DNA from: Streptomyces sp. cg36
Lineage (GTDB): Bacteria > Actinomycetota > Actinomycetes > Streptomycetales > Streptomycetaceae
Direction of reading: 5' to 3'
DNA length: 64,000 bases
Assembly (NCBI RefSeq): GCF_041080675.1
Contig: NZ_CP163520.1
Coordinates: 4,526,001 to 4,590,000, forward strand
A program made the translations under genes and the position numbers. Of the stretch, positions 1 to 9,274 are shown one piece after another. Each line of letters starts with the position of its first letter. Position 1 is the stretch's first letter. Under the pieces are notes generated by a model. It made no database searches. It was not told where the DNA came from and worked only from the letters and a program-made list of their open reading frames with translations.

Positions 1-1390
1 CCTGATCGGTGACGAAGGCGACCGTGCAGCCGGGCGCGCCGCTCACCTCCAGCCGCACGGTGACCGGCTCGTCGCCCGCCGTCCGCAACCGCCCCCCGAT
101 CCCCGCGTGCCCACCCCGCCCGCCCGCCACGGAGAAGGCGAGCGAGACGGCGGCGGACTCCGCGACATAGCTGCGGCCCGCCTTGATGCCCTCCTGGATC
201 GCCTCCCGGGACAGCTCCTCCGCGTACACCACCGTCTGCGGCCCGCCGATGCGGTCGGGATCGCGGTGGGCGTCGCTGTTGCCCATGGCGGGCAGCCACG
301 CCCCGCCCGAACGGGCCGCGACGGCAAGGGTGTTGTCCCACTCCTGGAGGGAGACCTCGTCGTCGGGGGTGTACGGCCCGTTCCACACCTCCACCGCGTC
401 CGCCTCGCCGAAGCCGAACTTCCAGGCGCAGCCGATGCAGGTGGCGTGCGGATGCGCGGGCACCACGAGCCCCCCGGCGCGCCGGACCTCGCGGGCGAAC
501 CGGCCGAACCGGTTCTCGCGCGCCCGGTAGCGCCAGTCCACGAAGGTCCCCGGGTCGGTGCCGAGCGCCAGCACGTGGCCGTTGCGGGTGGTGATCTCCT
601 CGCCGGTGAGGATCAGCAGGTCGTCGCCCCACAGGCCCTCCCACGCCGGATGGGAGGAGCTCGTGTTGTGGTCGGAGGTGTTGATGAAGTCGAGCCCCGC
701 CGCACGGGCGAGCGCGGCGATCTCGGCGGGGGTGCGCCGCCCGTCCGAGTGCCAGGAGTGCAGGTGGCAGTCGCCCCGGTACCAGGCCCGCCCCCGCCCC
801 TTGGCCCGCGTCGGCGGGTACACCGGCGCCGGGGTGCTGCCCCGCTCACCGAACCGCAGGGTGACGGTCACGCGGTACGGCAGGCCCTGCGGCGCCACCG
901 TGTACGGGCCGAGCGCGATGTGCCAGGTCCCGGCGCGGACCGGGCCGGGCAGGTAACCGGGGGTCGCCGCGTCCGCCCGCAGGAAGAACTCGGTGCGGGC
1001 GCCGCCCGACCAGCCCCGGAAGCCCCGCCCGCCCAGTTCGGTGCCGCGCTCGTCGAAGATCCCGATGTCCAGGGCGTTGTTCTGCGTCCCCGCCGGGACG
1101 GTGGCCTTGTCGTACGCGTACGAGACGGCCAGCTCGCGCACCCCGCGCGGGACCTCCACCGGCAGGTACACGAAGTCGGGGGAGCCGGGCGGCAGGGTGC
1201 CGGTGACCGTCCGGGTCACCTCGCCGGAACCGCCGTCACCACCACTGCCACGGCCACCGCCGTCGTCGGCGCGGGCCGCGCTCGCGAAGCTCACGGTACC
1301 GAGCGTGAGCGCGGTGGCCGCCCCCGTCATGAACAGTCCGCGCCGTCCGATGGTCCTGTCCTCGGGGGTGCCGCCCTCGGGTCCGGTCAT
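1..1390 (-). CDS. CehA/McbA-type PHP-domain metallo-phosphoesterase, Tat-exported (3' end beyond window)
   Basis: Translated from the complement. The protein starts at 1390 with MTGPEGGTPEDRTIGRRGLF and a Tat-like signal (paired arginines, then a hydrophobic stretch ending in ASAARA). A beta-rich region follows, then a PHP domain with metal-binding motifs in order: GDCHLHSWHSDG, NTSDHNT, PAHPHA and NSDAHR. PHP proteins of this family hydrolyse phosphoesters or similar bonds with a di- or trinuclear metal centre; the substrate cannot be read from sequence. No stop occurs before base 1, so the C-terminus is missing. It is transcribed away from the LLM oxidoreductase at 1581. Family assignment is firm, substrate unknown. 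Confidence 0.85.
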   Translation of the reverse strand, partial: MTGPEGGTPEDRTIGRRGLFMTGAATALTLGTVSFASAARADDGGGRGSGGDGGSGEVTRTVTGTLPPGSPDFVYLPVEVPRGVRELAVSYAYDKATVPAGTQNNALDIGIFDERGTELGGRGFRGWSGGARTEFFLRADAATPGYLPGPVRAGTWHIALGPYTVAPQGLPYRVTVTLRFGERGSTPAPVYPPTRAKGRGRAWYRGDCHLHSWHSDGRRTPAEIAALARAAGLDFINTSDHNTSSSHPAWEGLWGDDLLILTGEEITTRNGHVLALGTDPGTFVDWRYRARENRFGRFAREVRRAGGLVVPAHPHATCIGCAWKFGFGEADAVEVWNGPYTPDDEVSLQEWDNTLAVAARSGGAWLPAMGNSDAHRDPDRIGGPQTVVYAEELSREAIQEGIKAGRSYVAESAAVSLAFSVAGGRGGHAGIGGRLRTAGDEPVTVRLEVSGAPGCTVAFVTDQ

Positions 1391-1508
1391 GGCCACTGCT
1401 CCCGGTGTGGTGGAAGGGATGCCCGTCGGTTCCTGCGGAACGCTGCCGCTCTCGCCCACAGTCGTACGCGCGTGTGAACTGCCGTGCAAGGGGCGGCGGT
1501 TGGACAAT

Positions 1509-1527
1509 GGCCGGTCCATGACCGGCC
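1509..1527. promoter_or_regulatory. inverted repeat between divergent genes
   Basis: GGCCGGTC and GACCGGCC form a perfect 8-bp inverted repeat around CAT. It lies in the 190-bp gap between the divergent PHP-domain gene (start 1390) and the LLM gene (start 1581), about 55 bp before the latter. The position suits an operator, but no known regulator motif is recognised. Confidence 0.3.
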
Positions 1528-1580
1528 GATGGCCGTGCGCCTCCCTTGCACCCTCGCACCCCCGGGGATAGGAAGGGGGA

Positions 1581-2429
1581 ATGCGTATCGCCACCACGAT
1601 CTTCCTCACCGACGAGACGATCACCCCCGTCCGGCTCGCCCGCGAGCTGGAGGAGCGCGGATTCGCCGGGCTGTACCTGCCGGAGCACACGCACATCCCC
1701 GTCGAGCGGATCTCCCCGTACCCGGCGGGCGGCGAACTGCCGCGCCAGTACGGGCGCACCCTCGATCCCTTCGTCGCCCTCGGCCAGGCCGCCGCCGTCA
1801 CCGACGGGCTGGGGCTGGGCACCGGGATCACGCTGGTCGCCCAGCACGACCCCATCGACCTGGCCAAACAGGCCGCCACCGTCGACCACCTCTCCGGCGG
1901 GCGGCTCACCCTGGGCATCGGCTACGGCTGGAACCGCGAGGAGGCCGCCGACCACGGCGTGCGGTGGTCCACCCGCCGCGAGCTGGTCCGCGAGCGGGTG
2001 CGCCTGATGAAGGCGCTGTGGGCGGCGGAGCCCACGGGGTACGAGGGCGAGTTCGGCTCGGTGAAGCCCAGCTGGGCCCATCCCAAGCCGGTGCGGGGTG
2101 CGCCCCGGCTGCTGATCGGGGGGTCGGCCGGGCCGAAGATGTTCGCGCACATCGCCGAGTACGCGGACGGGTGGATGCCGATCGGGGGGAGCGGGCTCAC
2201 GGAGTCCATCCCGGTGCTGCGGGAGGCGTGGGAGGCGGCGGGGCGGGTGCCGGAGGAACTGGTGGTCGTGCCGTACGCGGTGCTGCCGGATCCGGGGAAG
2301 CTCGGGCACTACGCGGCGCTGGGCATCGACGAGGTGGTCGTCCAGCTCCCGTCCGCCGACGAGCCGACGGTCCTGAAGTCCCTGGACGCCCTCACCCCGT
2401 TCCTGAACGCGGTGAACCCCGAGGAGTAG
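1581..2429 (+). CDS. LLM-class (luciferase-like) F420-dependent oxidoreductase
   Basis: A 282-residue protein of the bacterial luciferase-like TIM-barrel family. It begins MRIATTIFLTDETITPVRLA and contains SGGRLTLGIGYGWNREE and GGSAGPKMFAHIAEYADGW, which are typical of the F420-dependent LLM branch. These enzymes transfer hydride between F420 and small organic substrates. A purine-rich ribosome binding site (GGAAGGGGG) sits just before the ATG. The next gene downstream is fbiC, needed to make F420, which supports F420 over FMN as cofactor. Substrate not predictable. Confidence 0.85.
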   Translation: MRIATTIFLTDETITPVRLARELEERGFAGLYLPEHTHIPVERISPYPAGGELPRQYGRTLDPFVALGQAAAVTDGLGLGTGITLVAQHDPIDLAKQAATVDHLSGGRLTLGIGYGWNREEAADHGVRWSTRRELVRERVRLMKALWAAEPTGYEGEFGSVKPSWAHPKPVRGAPRLLIGGSAGPKMFAHIAEYADGWMPIGGSGLTESIPVLREAWEAAGRVPEELVVVPYAVLPDPGKLGHYAALGIDEVVVQLPSADEPTVLKSLDALTPFLNAVNPEE

Positions 2430-2442
2430 CCGACCCGCCTTC

Positions 2443-2760
2443 GTCCGCGGACCGTGCGGGGCTGGTCGCGCCGTTCCCCGCGCCCCTTTTGGGGCCGGAC
2501 TTCTTCTGCGGACCGTGCCCGCGTCTCGCGCAGTTCCCCGCGCCCCCAGGCGGTGCGGCCCAGCCGGAGAAGTCAGCTCGGCCACCGGCTTTCAGGGGCG
2601 CGGGGAACTGCGCGACCAGCCCAGCACGGTCCGCAGGCGAAGTCCCGGCCTGATCAGGGGCGCGGGGAACTGCGCGAGCGACCCCGCACGGTCCGCAGGC
2701 GGAGTCCGGGCCGATCAGGGGCGCGGGGAACCGCGCGAGTGGCCCAGGACGGCCCGCGCG
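2443..2760. repeat. cluster of five dispersed GGGGCGCGGGGAACTGCGCG repeats in opposed orientation
   Basis: The gap between the LLM gene and fbiC holds five copies of a unit of about 45 bp with core GGGGCGCGGGGAACTGCGCG and flank CACGGTCCGCAG. Two copies (about 2443-2490 and 2505-2547) read as the complement and three (about 2595-2640, 2654-2703, 2714-2760) as the direct strand, so the RNA could fold into long stems. The same unit recurs at 8861-9118 and 23594. No gene is seen in this stretch; the copies extend almost to the fbiC start. Confidence 0.85.
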
Positions 2761-2782
2761 GGCCCCCTCGTATGCTCGGGTA

Positions 2783-5374
2783 ATGACTTCCAGCTCGCGA
2801 CCGCAGCCCCCCGCACCGACCGCCAACGCGATGCGGCGCGCGCTGAAACGCGCCCGGGACGGCGTCGCGCTCGACACCGCCGAGGCGGCCGTGCTGCTGC
2901 GGGCCCGCGGGGACGACCTCGCGGACCTGACCGCCTCCGCCGCCCGCGTGCGCGACGCGGGCCTCGCGGCGGCGGGCCGCCCGGGAGTGATCACGTACTC
3001 CAAGAGCGTCTTCATCCCGCTCACCCGGCTCTGCCGGGACAAGTGCCACTACTGCACCTTCGTCACCGTCCCCGGCAAGCTCCGCAAGGCCGGGCACGGG
3101 ATGTTCATGTCGCCCGACGAGGTCCTGGACGTGGCCCGCCGCGGCGCGGAACTCGGCTGCAAGGAAGCCCTGGTCACGCTGGGCGACAAGCCCGAGGACC
3201 GCTGGCCCGAGGCCCGCGAGTGGCTGGACGCGCACGGGTACGACGACACCATCGCGTACGTGCGGGCCATCTCGATCCGCATCCTGGAGGAGACCGGCCT
3301 GCTGCCGCACCTCAACCCCGGGGTGATGTCGTGGACCGACTTCCAGCGGCTCAAGCCGGTGGCCCCGAGCATGGGCATGATGCTGGAGACGACCGCGACC
3401 CGGCTGTGGTCCGAGCCGGGCGGCCCGCACTACGGTTCCCCGGACAAGGAGCCCGCCGTACGGCTGCGGGTCCTGGAGGACGCGGGCCGCTCCTCGGTGC
3501 CGTTCACCAGCGGCCTGCTGATCGGCATCGGCGAGACGTACGAGGAGCGCGCCGAGTCGCTGTTCGCGCTGCGCCGGGTGGCCCGTTCCTACCACGGCGT
3601 CCAGGAACTCATCATCCAGAACTTCCGCGCCAAGCCGGACACCGCGATGCGCGGCATGCCGGACGCGGACCTCGACGACCTGGTGGCGACGGTCGCGGTC
3701 GCCCGGCACATCATGGGCCCCGCCGGCTGCCTCCAGGCCCCGCCCAACCTGGTGGCGGGCGAGTACGCGCGGCTGATCGGCGCGGGCATCGACGACTGGG
3801 GCGGGGTCTCCCCGGTCACCATCGACCACGTCAACCCCGAGCGCCCCTGGCCGAGGATCGAGGAGCTGGCCGAGCGCTCCGCCGAGGCGGGCTTCGAGCT
3901 GCGCGAACGGCTCTGCGTGTACCCGGAGTTCGTGACGCGCGGCGAGCCCTGGCTGGACCCCCGGCTGCTGCCGCACGTCCGGGCGCTGGCGGACCCGAAG
4001 ACGGGGCTGGCGAACCCGGACGCGCCGGTGCGCGGACTGCCCTGGCAGGAGCCCGACGAGGCGTTCACGGCCGCGGGCCGCACCGATCTGCACCGCACCA
4101 TCGACACCACCGGCCGCACCCACGACCGCCGCGACGACTTCGACGAGGTGTACGGGGACTGGGAGGCGCTGCGCGAGGCGGCGGCCCCGGGCATGGTGCC
4201 GTCCCGCATCGACACCGATGTGCGCCAGGCGCTGGCCACCGCCGCCGACGACCCCACCCGGCTCACCGACGAGGAGGCGCTGGCGCTGCTGCACGCGGAC
4301 GGCCCGGCCCTGGACGCGCTGACCCGGATCGCCGACGAGCTGCGCCGCGACGTGGTCGGCGACGACGTCACGTACATCGTGACCCGGAACATCAACTTCA
4401 CCAACGTCTGCTACACCGGCTGCCGGTTCTGCGCCTTCGCCCAGCGCCGCACCGACGCCGACGCGTACACCCTCTCCCTCTCCCAGGTCGCCGACCGCGC
4501 CGAGCAGGCGTGGCAGGTGGGCGCGGTGGAGGTGTGCATGCAGGGCGGCATCCACCCCGACCTGCCGGGCACCGCCTACTTCGACATCGCGCGGGCCGTG
4601 AAGGAGCGCGTGCCGGGCATGCACGTGCACGCCTTCTCCCCGATGGAGGTCGTCAACGGGGCCACCCGCACCGGCCTTTCGATACGGGAGTGGCTCACCG
4701 CCGCCAAGGAGGCGGGCCTCGACTCCATCCCCGGCACCGCCGCCGAGATCCTCGACGACGAGGTCCGCTGGGTCCTCACCAAGGGCAAGCTGCCCACCGC
4801 CACCTGGATCGAGGTGGTGAAGACCGCCCACGAGCTGGGCATCCGCTCCTCCTCGACGATGATGTACGGGCACGTGGACCAGCCCCGCCACTGGCTCGGC
4901 CACTTCCGCACCCTGGCCCGCGTCCAGCAGGAGACCGGCGGCTTCACCGAGTTCGTGACGCTGCCCTTCATCCACACCAACGCGCCGGTCTACCTGGCCG
5001 GCATCGCCCGCCCGGGCCCCACCGTCCGCGACAACCGGGCGGTGACGGCGATGGCCCGGCTGCTGCTGCACCCGCACATCACCAACATCCAGACCAGCTG
5101 GGTCAAGCTGGGCGCGGAGGGCGCGGCCGAGATGCTCCGCTCCGGCGCCAACGACCTGGGCGGCACCCTGATGGAGGAGACCATCTCCCGCATGGCCGGG
5201 TCGAGTTACGGCTCGTACCGCTCGATCAGGGATCTGGAGGCCATCGCCGAACGGGCCGGCCGCCCGGCCCGCCCGCGCACCACGCTGTACGGGGAGGTGC
5301 CCGCCGAGCGCCGCACGGCGGCCCTCGCCTCCGACGGGCACCTGCCCGAACTCCTGCCCGTACTGGAGGAGTAG
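2783..5374 (+). CDS. fbiC: FbiC, bifunctional FO (7,8-didemethyl-8-hydroxy-5-deazariboflavin) synthase
   Basis: An 863-residue fusion of CofG-like and CofH-like radical SAM halves that builds FO, the deazaflavin core of coenzyme F420, from tyrosine and a ribityl-aminouracil. Each half has a CxxxCxxC cluster motif: LCRDKCHYC (C84, C88, C91) and VCYTGCRFC (C543, C547, C550). Length fits actinobacterial FbiC. The neighbouring LLM oxidoreductase and the NADPH:F420 reductase-like protein at 35790 are potential users of the product. The repeat array directly upstream may affect expression. Confidence 0.97.
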   Translation: MTSSSRPQPPAPTANAMRRALKRARDGVALDTAEAAVLLRARGDDLADLTASAARVRDAGLAAAGRPGVITYSKSVFIPLTRLCRDKCHYCTFVTVPGKLRKAGHGMFMSPDEVLDVARRGAELGCKEALVTLGDKPEDRWPEAREWLDAHGYDDTIAYVRAISIRILEETGLLPHLNPGVMSWTDFQRLKPVAPSMGMMLETTATRLWSEPGGPHYGSPDKEPAVRLRVLEDAGRSSVPFTSGLLIGIGETYEERAESLFALRRVARSYHGVQELIIQNFRAKPDTAMRGMPDADLDDLVATVAVARHIMGPAGCLQAPPNLVAGEYARLIGAGIDDWGGVSPVTIDHVNPERPWPRIEELAERSAEAGFELRERLCVYPEFVTRGEPWLDPRLLPHVRALADPKTGLANPDAPVRGLPWQEPDEAFTAAGRTDLHRTIDTTGRTHDRRDDFDEVYGDWEALREAAAPGMVPSRIDTDVRQALATAADDPTRLTDEEALALLHADGPALDALTRIADELRRDVVGDDVTYIVTRNINFTNVCYTGCRFCAFAQRRTDADAYTLSLSQVADRAEQAWQVGAVEVCMQGGIHPDLPGTAYFDIARAVKERVPGMHVHAFSPMEVVNGATRTGLSIREWLTAAKEAGLDSIPGTAAEILDDEVRWVLTKGKLPTATWIEVVKTAHELGIRSSSTMMYGHVDQPRHWLGHFRTLARVQQETGGFTEFVTLPFIHTNAPVYLAGIARPGPTVRDNRAVTAMARLLLHPHITNIQTSWVKLGAEGAAEMLRSGANDLGGTLMEETISRMAGSSYGSYRSIRDLEAIAERAGRPARPRTTLYGEVPAERRTAALASDGHLPELLPVLEE

Positions 5375-5442
5375 GGGAGCGGGGCGAGGAGGGGAGGCGG
5401 GGCGGCGGTGCCCGGCGGGCCGTGGGATCGCATACTGATCCC

Positions 5443-8400
5443 ATGGCAGCGGGCAGACCGTCGATGCAGGAGCTGATCCGGCGCCGCAGGCGCGCCGGGT
5501 TCGTGGGGCGGCGGGGTGAAATCGCCGTGTTCCGCGAGAACTTCGACGTTCCCGTCGACGACGAGGGGCACCGGTTCGTCTTCCACGTCCACGGCGCCGC
5601 CGGGGTCGGCAAGACGTCGCTGGTGCGCGAGCTGGAGCACACCGCGCGCGAACGCGGCGCGGTGACCTCCTACGTCGACGAGGCCGTCAACAGCGTCCCC
5701 GAGACCCTCGCCGCGATCTGCGCCCACTTCGCCCGCCAGGGCCATCCGCTCAAGGCCCTGGAGCGGATGCTGGCCACCTACCGCCAGCGGCGCCACGAGG
5801 CGGAGTCCACCACCGCCCCCGTGCCCGCGCCCGCCGGTGCCTCGGCCGGTGCGACGGTGGCCGCCCAGGCGGGGCTCGCCGGGCTCGGTCTGGTGCCGGG
5901 GCTCGGCGCGCTGGCGGGCGGCATGGACCCCAGCCAGCTGGCGCTCGGCGCGGACCGGGTGCGGGCGGTGCTGAGCGCGCGGTTCGGCAAGCAGGAGGAC
6001 GTCCAGCTGGTCCTGGACCCGGTCCGGGTGCTCACCCCGGTGCTGGTGGCGGAGCTGGCGCGGGTCGCCGACGACGTGCCCTGGACGGTCCTGTTCTTCG
6101 ACACCTACGAGCGGACCGCCCCCTTCCTGGACACCTGGCTGCGCGACCTGATCACCACCGAGCGGTACGGCGCGCTGCCCGCCCAGGTGGTGCTGACCCT
6201 CGCGGGCCAGCGCCGCCTCGACCCCGGCTGCTGGGCCGACAGCGCCGACCTGGTGGCGGAGCTGCCCCTCGACCTGTTCACCGAGACCGAGGCCCGCCAG
6301 CTCCTCGCCGCCAAGGGCGTGGTGGACGAGGGCGTGGTCCGCGACGTCCTGCGGCTGTCGGGGCGGCTGCCGGTCCTGGTCTCCACGCTCGCCCAGAACC
6401 CGGGCGACGCGCGGGCCCCGGGCGCCACCGCCGTCGACCGGTTCCTGAAGTGGGAGGAGGACCCGGTGCGGCGGGCCGCCGCACTGGCCTGCGCGCTGCC
6501 CCGGCGCATCGACGAGGACGTGTTCCGCGCGGCCGTCGACGAGGACGCGGCCGGGCTCTACGGCTGGCTGTGGTCCCTGCCGTTCGTCAGCGACCACGGG
6601 GGGCGCGCCCAGTACCACGGGGTGGTGCGCGCCGCCATGCTCGGTGTGCAGCGCACCGGCTCGCCGGACCGCTGGAGCGAGCGCCACCAGCGGCTCGCCG
6701 AGGCGTTCGCGGCCCGCCTGGACGCCGCCGCCCAGGGCGAACCGCGGCGCCGCCGCTGGAGCCTCGACCTCTGGTGCGGGCTGCGCCTCGAACACTCCTA
6801 CCACCTGCTGTGCGCGCGCCCCCGGGCCGCGCTCGCCCAGGTCCTGCGCGACGGCGTGGACGCCTGCGACGCCGGGCCCGCCGTCGCCCGCCGCTGGGCC
6901 CGGACCCTGGCCGAGGCGGGCGAGGACGCGGACGCCGAGCCGCTGCGGCGCTGGGGCGCGGACTGCCTGGCCGCCCTCGACGACGAACGGGCGGGCGCGG
7001 CAAGGGTCCTGGGGCTGCTGCTGGCCCGGGGCGGGCTGGACGCGGAGGGCCGCACGAGCGCCCATCTCGTACGGGGCCGGGAGCTGCGGCACGCGGGCGC
7101 CCACCAGGAGGCGCTGGAGGAGTACGACCGGTCCATCGCGCTGGACTCCGGCCGGGCCCACGCCCACTACGGCCGCGGTGTGGTGCGCTGCGCCCTCGAA
7201 GGCCCGGCCGCCGCCCTCGACGACCTGGACCGGGCCTGCGCGCTGGCGCCCGACGACGCGTACTACATCGGCTACCGGGGCGACATGTACCGCCGGCTCG
7301 GCCGCCTCGACGACGCCCTCGTCGACCTGGACCGGGCGATCCTGCTCGACCCGGGCGACGCCTGGGCGCCCGCCAGCCGGGGCGAGACCCTGCACCGGAT
7401 GGGCCGCCTCGACGCCGCCCTCGCCGATCTGGACCGGGCCCTGGAGCGCAACCCGGAGTACGTGTGGGCGCTGGTCCGGCGCGCCCGGGTGCTGCGCGGG
7501 CTCGGCCGCCCCGCCGACGCGCTCGCCGACCTGGAGCGGGCCGAGCGGCTCTCCACCGACCGGGCGTGGGTGGTGGGCGAGCGCGGTGAACTGCTGCGCC
7601 TCCAGGGCCGCCACGAGGAGGCGGTGGCCGAGTACGGGCGGGCGCTGGCCCTGGACGCGGGGTACGCGTGGGTGCTCGGCAGCCGCGCCCTCTCCCTGGA
7701 GGCCCTGGGCCGTACGCGGGAGGCCCTCGCGGACTGCGGCCGGGCGCTCGACCTGGAGCCCGGCTACACCTGGGCCCTCATCACCCGGGCCCGGCTGCGC
7801 TCCGAACTGGCCGATCCCGAGGGTGCGTTGGCCGATCTCGACCGGGCGGTGGAGCTGGCGCCGGACGATCTGCACGCGCTGACCTGGCGCGGCCGGATCG
7901 CCCGTCGGCTGTGGCGCCCCGAGCGGGCGCGGGCCGACCTGGACCGGGCGGTGGACCGCCACCCCGCCGACGCGTCCCCCCTGGTGGAACGGGCGCTCCT
8001 GCGGGCCGACCTGGGCGACCGGGAGGGCGAACTCGCCGATCTGGACCGGGCGGTGGAGCTCGCGGGCCCCGCCGACGCGGGCGTCCGCACGCTCCGGGGC
8101 GAGGCCCGGCGCCGCGCCGGACGGTACGAGGACGCCCTCGCGGACTACGCGGCGGCGGCCGTCGAGGACCCGGCGGACGCGGTGGCCGTGGCGGGCCGGG
8201 GCGAGACGCTGCTGGCCCTGGGGCGGCCGGACGAGGCGTACGCGTATCTGGCGCGGGCGCTGGAACTCGGCCCGGCCCGGGGCGTGGTGCACGCCTGCGC
8301 CGCCTCCGCCCTGCTCGCCCTCGGCCACCTCCCGGAGGCGCTGGCCGCCCTCGACCGGGCGCTCGCCCTCGACCCGGACATCGGCTGGGCGTACGGCCAC

Positions 8401-8850
8401 CGGGCCCGCGCCCGGCTGGCGGCGGCCCGCCCCGACCTGGCCCGCCCCGACCTGGACCACTGCCGGGCCCTCCTCGACGGCCGCGCCACCGACCCCGCGT
8501 CCAGGGCCGCCTCGCACCGGGCCCGCGGGAACTTCGGCGCGGCGGCGGCGGTGGCCGCGGGGCTGCCCGGCCCCGAGGGCGCGTTCCACCGCGCGATGGC
8601 CGCGGCGCGGGCGGGCACGGGGGCGGCGTCCTGGCCGGAGGCGGGCGACCGCGTGGTGACGGCCTGCGCCCGCGCGGACTGGGCCGCGGCGGAGGCGCTG
8701 GCGGCGGGGCTGAGGGGGTGGGGGGCGGTGGCGCGGGAGGTGGACGCGCTGTGGGAGCTGGCGCTCTGCGAGGGGTACGGGGGTGAGGCTTTGTCATCCT
8801 TGACAGCAAGGCTGACCACCCAACTGTCCACGCGGTCCCCCGCCCCCTGA
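5443..8850 (+). CDS. large ATPase with C-terminal tetratricopeptide repeats
   Basis: A 1135-residue protein. The N-terminal third is an AAA/STAND-like NTPase with Walker A GAAGVGKTS (residues 51-59) and a hydrophobic LFFDTYE stretch that fits Walker B. A glycine/alanine-rich insert lies near residues 128-165. From about residue 535 to 1060 there is a long array of 34-residue TPR units, each carrying a variant of ALADLDRALELDP. Such proteins usually sense a ligand or partner through the TPRs and switch by nucleotide exchange. The start is the ATG at 5443; the frame stays open upstream through fbiC but that part is a shadow. Function unknown. Confidence 0.85.
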   Translation: MAAGRPSMQELIRRRRRAGFVGRRGEIAVFRENFDVPVDDEGHRFVFHVHGAAGVGKTSLVRELEHTARERGAVTSYVDEAVNSVPETLAAICAHFARQGHPLKALERMLATYRQRRHEAESTTAPVPAPAGASAGATVAAQAGLAGLGLVPGLGALAGGMDPSQLALGADRVRAVLSARFGKQEDVQLVLDPVRVLTPVLVAELARVADDVPWTVLFFDTYERTAPFLDTWLRDLITTERYGALPAQVVLTLAGQRRLDPGCWADSADLVAELPLDLFTETEARQLLAAKGVVDEGVVRDVLRLSGRLPVLVSTLAQNPGDARAPGATAVDRFLKWEEDPVRRAAALACALPRRIDEDVFRAAVDEDAAGLYGWLWSLPFVSDHGGRAQYHGVVRAAMLGVQRTGSPDRWSERHQRLAEAFAARLDAAAQGEPRRRRWSLDLWCGLRLEHSYHLLCARPRAALAQVLRDGVDACDAGPAVARRWARTLAEAGEDADAEPLRRWGADCLAALDDERAGAARVLGLLLARGGLDAEGRTSAHLVRGRELRHAGAHQEALEEYDRSIALDSGRAHAHYGRGVVRCALEGPAAALDDLDRACALAPDDAYYIGYRGDMYRRLGRLDDALVDLDRAILLDPGDAWAPASRGETLHRMGRLDAALADLDRALERNPEYVWALVRRARVLRGLGRPADALADLERAERLSTDRAWVVGERGELLRLQGRHEEAVAEYGRALALDAGYAWVLGSRALSLEALGRTREALADCGRALDLEPGYTWALITRARLRSELADPEGALADLDRAVELAPDDLHALTWRGRIARRLWRPERARADLDRAVDRHPADASPLVERALLRADLGDREGELADLDRAVELAGPADAGVRTLRGEARRRAGRYEDALADYAAAAVEDPADAVAVAGRGETLLALGRPDEAYAYLARALELGPARGVVHACAASALLALGHLPEALAALDRALALDPDIGWAYGHRARARLAAARPDLARPDLDHCRALLDGRATDPASRAASHRARGNFGAAAAVAAGLPGPEGAFHRAMAAARAGTGAASWPEAGDRVVTACARADWAAAEALAAGLRGWGAVAREVDALWELALCEGYGGEALSSLTARLTTQLSTRSPAP

Positions 8851-8860
8851 ATCCCCGGGC

Positions 8861-9118
8861 CCGTGCTGGGTTGCTCGCGCGGTTCCCCGCGCCCCTGGGA
8901 AACGCGTTTCCGTCTGCGGGCCGTGCTGGGCTGGTCGCGCAGTTCCCCGCGCCCCTGGGAAACCTGTTTCCGTCTGCGGGCCGTGCTGGGCTGGTCGCGC
9001 AGTTCCCCGCGCCCCTAAAGGCCCGTTCGTCTGCGGGCCGTGGTCGCTTCTCGCGCGGTTCCCCGCGCCCCTGGGAGGGCCCTTCGGGCCCATCTTCAGG
9101 GGCGCGGGGAACTGCGCG
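8861..9118. repeat. 60-bp tandem array of the GGGGCGCGGGGAACTGCGCG repeat
   Basis: Three copies start at 8861, 8921 and 8981 with an exact 60-bp period, each opening CCGTGCTGGG and containing GTTCCCCGCGCCCC. A fourth, diverged copy starts near 9038, and one copy in the opposite orientation lies at about 9098-9118. The inverted copy can pair with any of the tandem ones. The array fills the gap between the TPR gene and the gene at 9275; no ORF of interest was found in it. Confidence 0.9.
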
Positions 9119-9274
9119 GCCCGCCTCCACCGGGTCGCAGGTGACGAATCGGCCGCCCGGCCGAGGGCTTTCGGGGAGGGGCGGGGTGGGGGACAAAAAG
9201 CGTCTGTAGTGCGGCCCAGTACATATCCCTCGCGGTCTTATTCGGACCCACCCGGTCGATTACAGTGCTGCGCC

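Noticed and set aside
2515..5442. Open frame extending the TPR protein upstream through fbiC
   Set aside because: It overlaps FbiC in another frame along its whole length, is Arg/Pro/Gly-rich as high-GC shadows are, and the ATG at 5443 begins the real homology.
5206..8589. Long minus-strand frame opposite the TPR protein
   Set aside because: It is an antisense shadow of repeated TPR codons and carries no recognisable motif.
8861..9037. CRISPR array
   Set aside because: The 60-bp units are identical across nearly their full length, so there are no variable spacers, and no cas genes are present.
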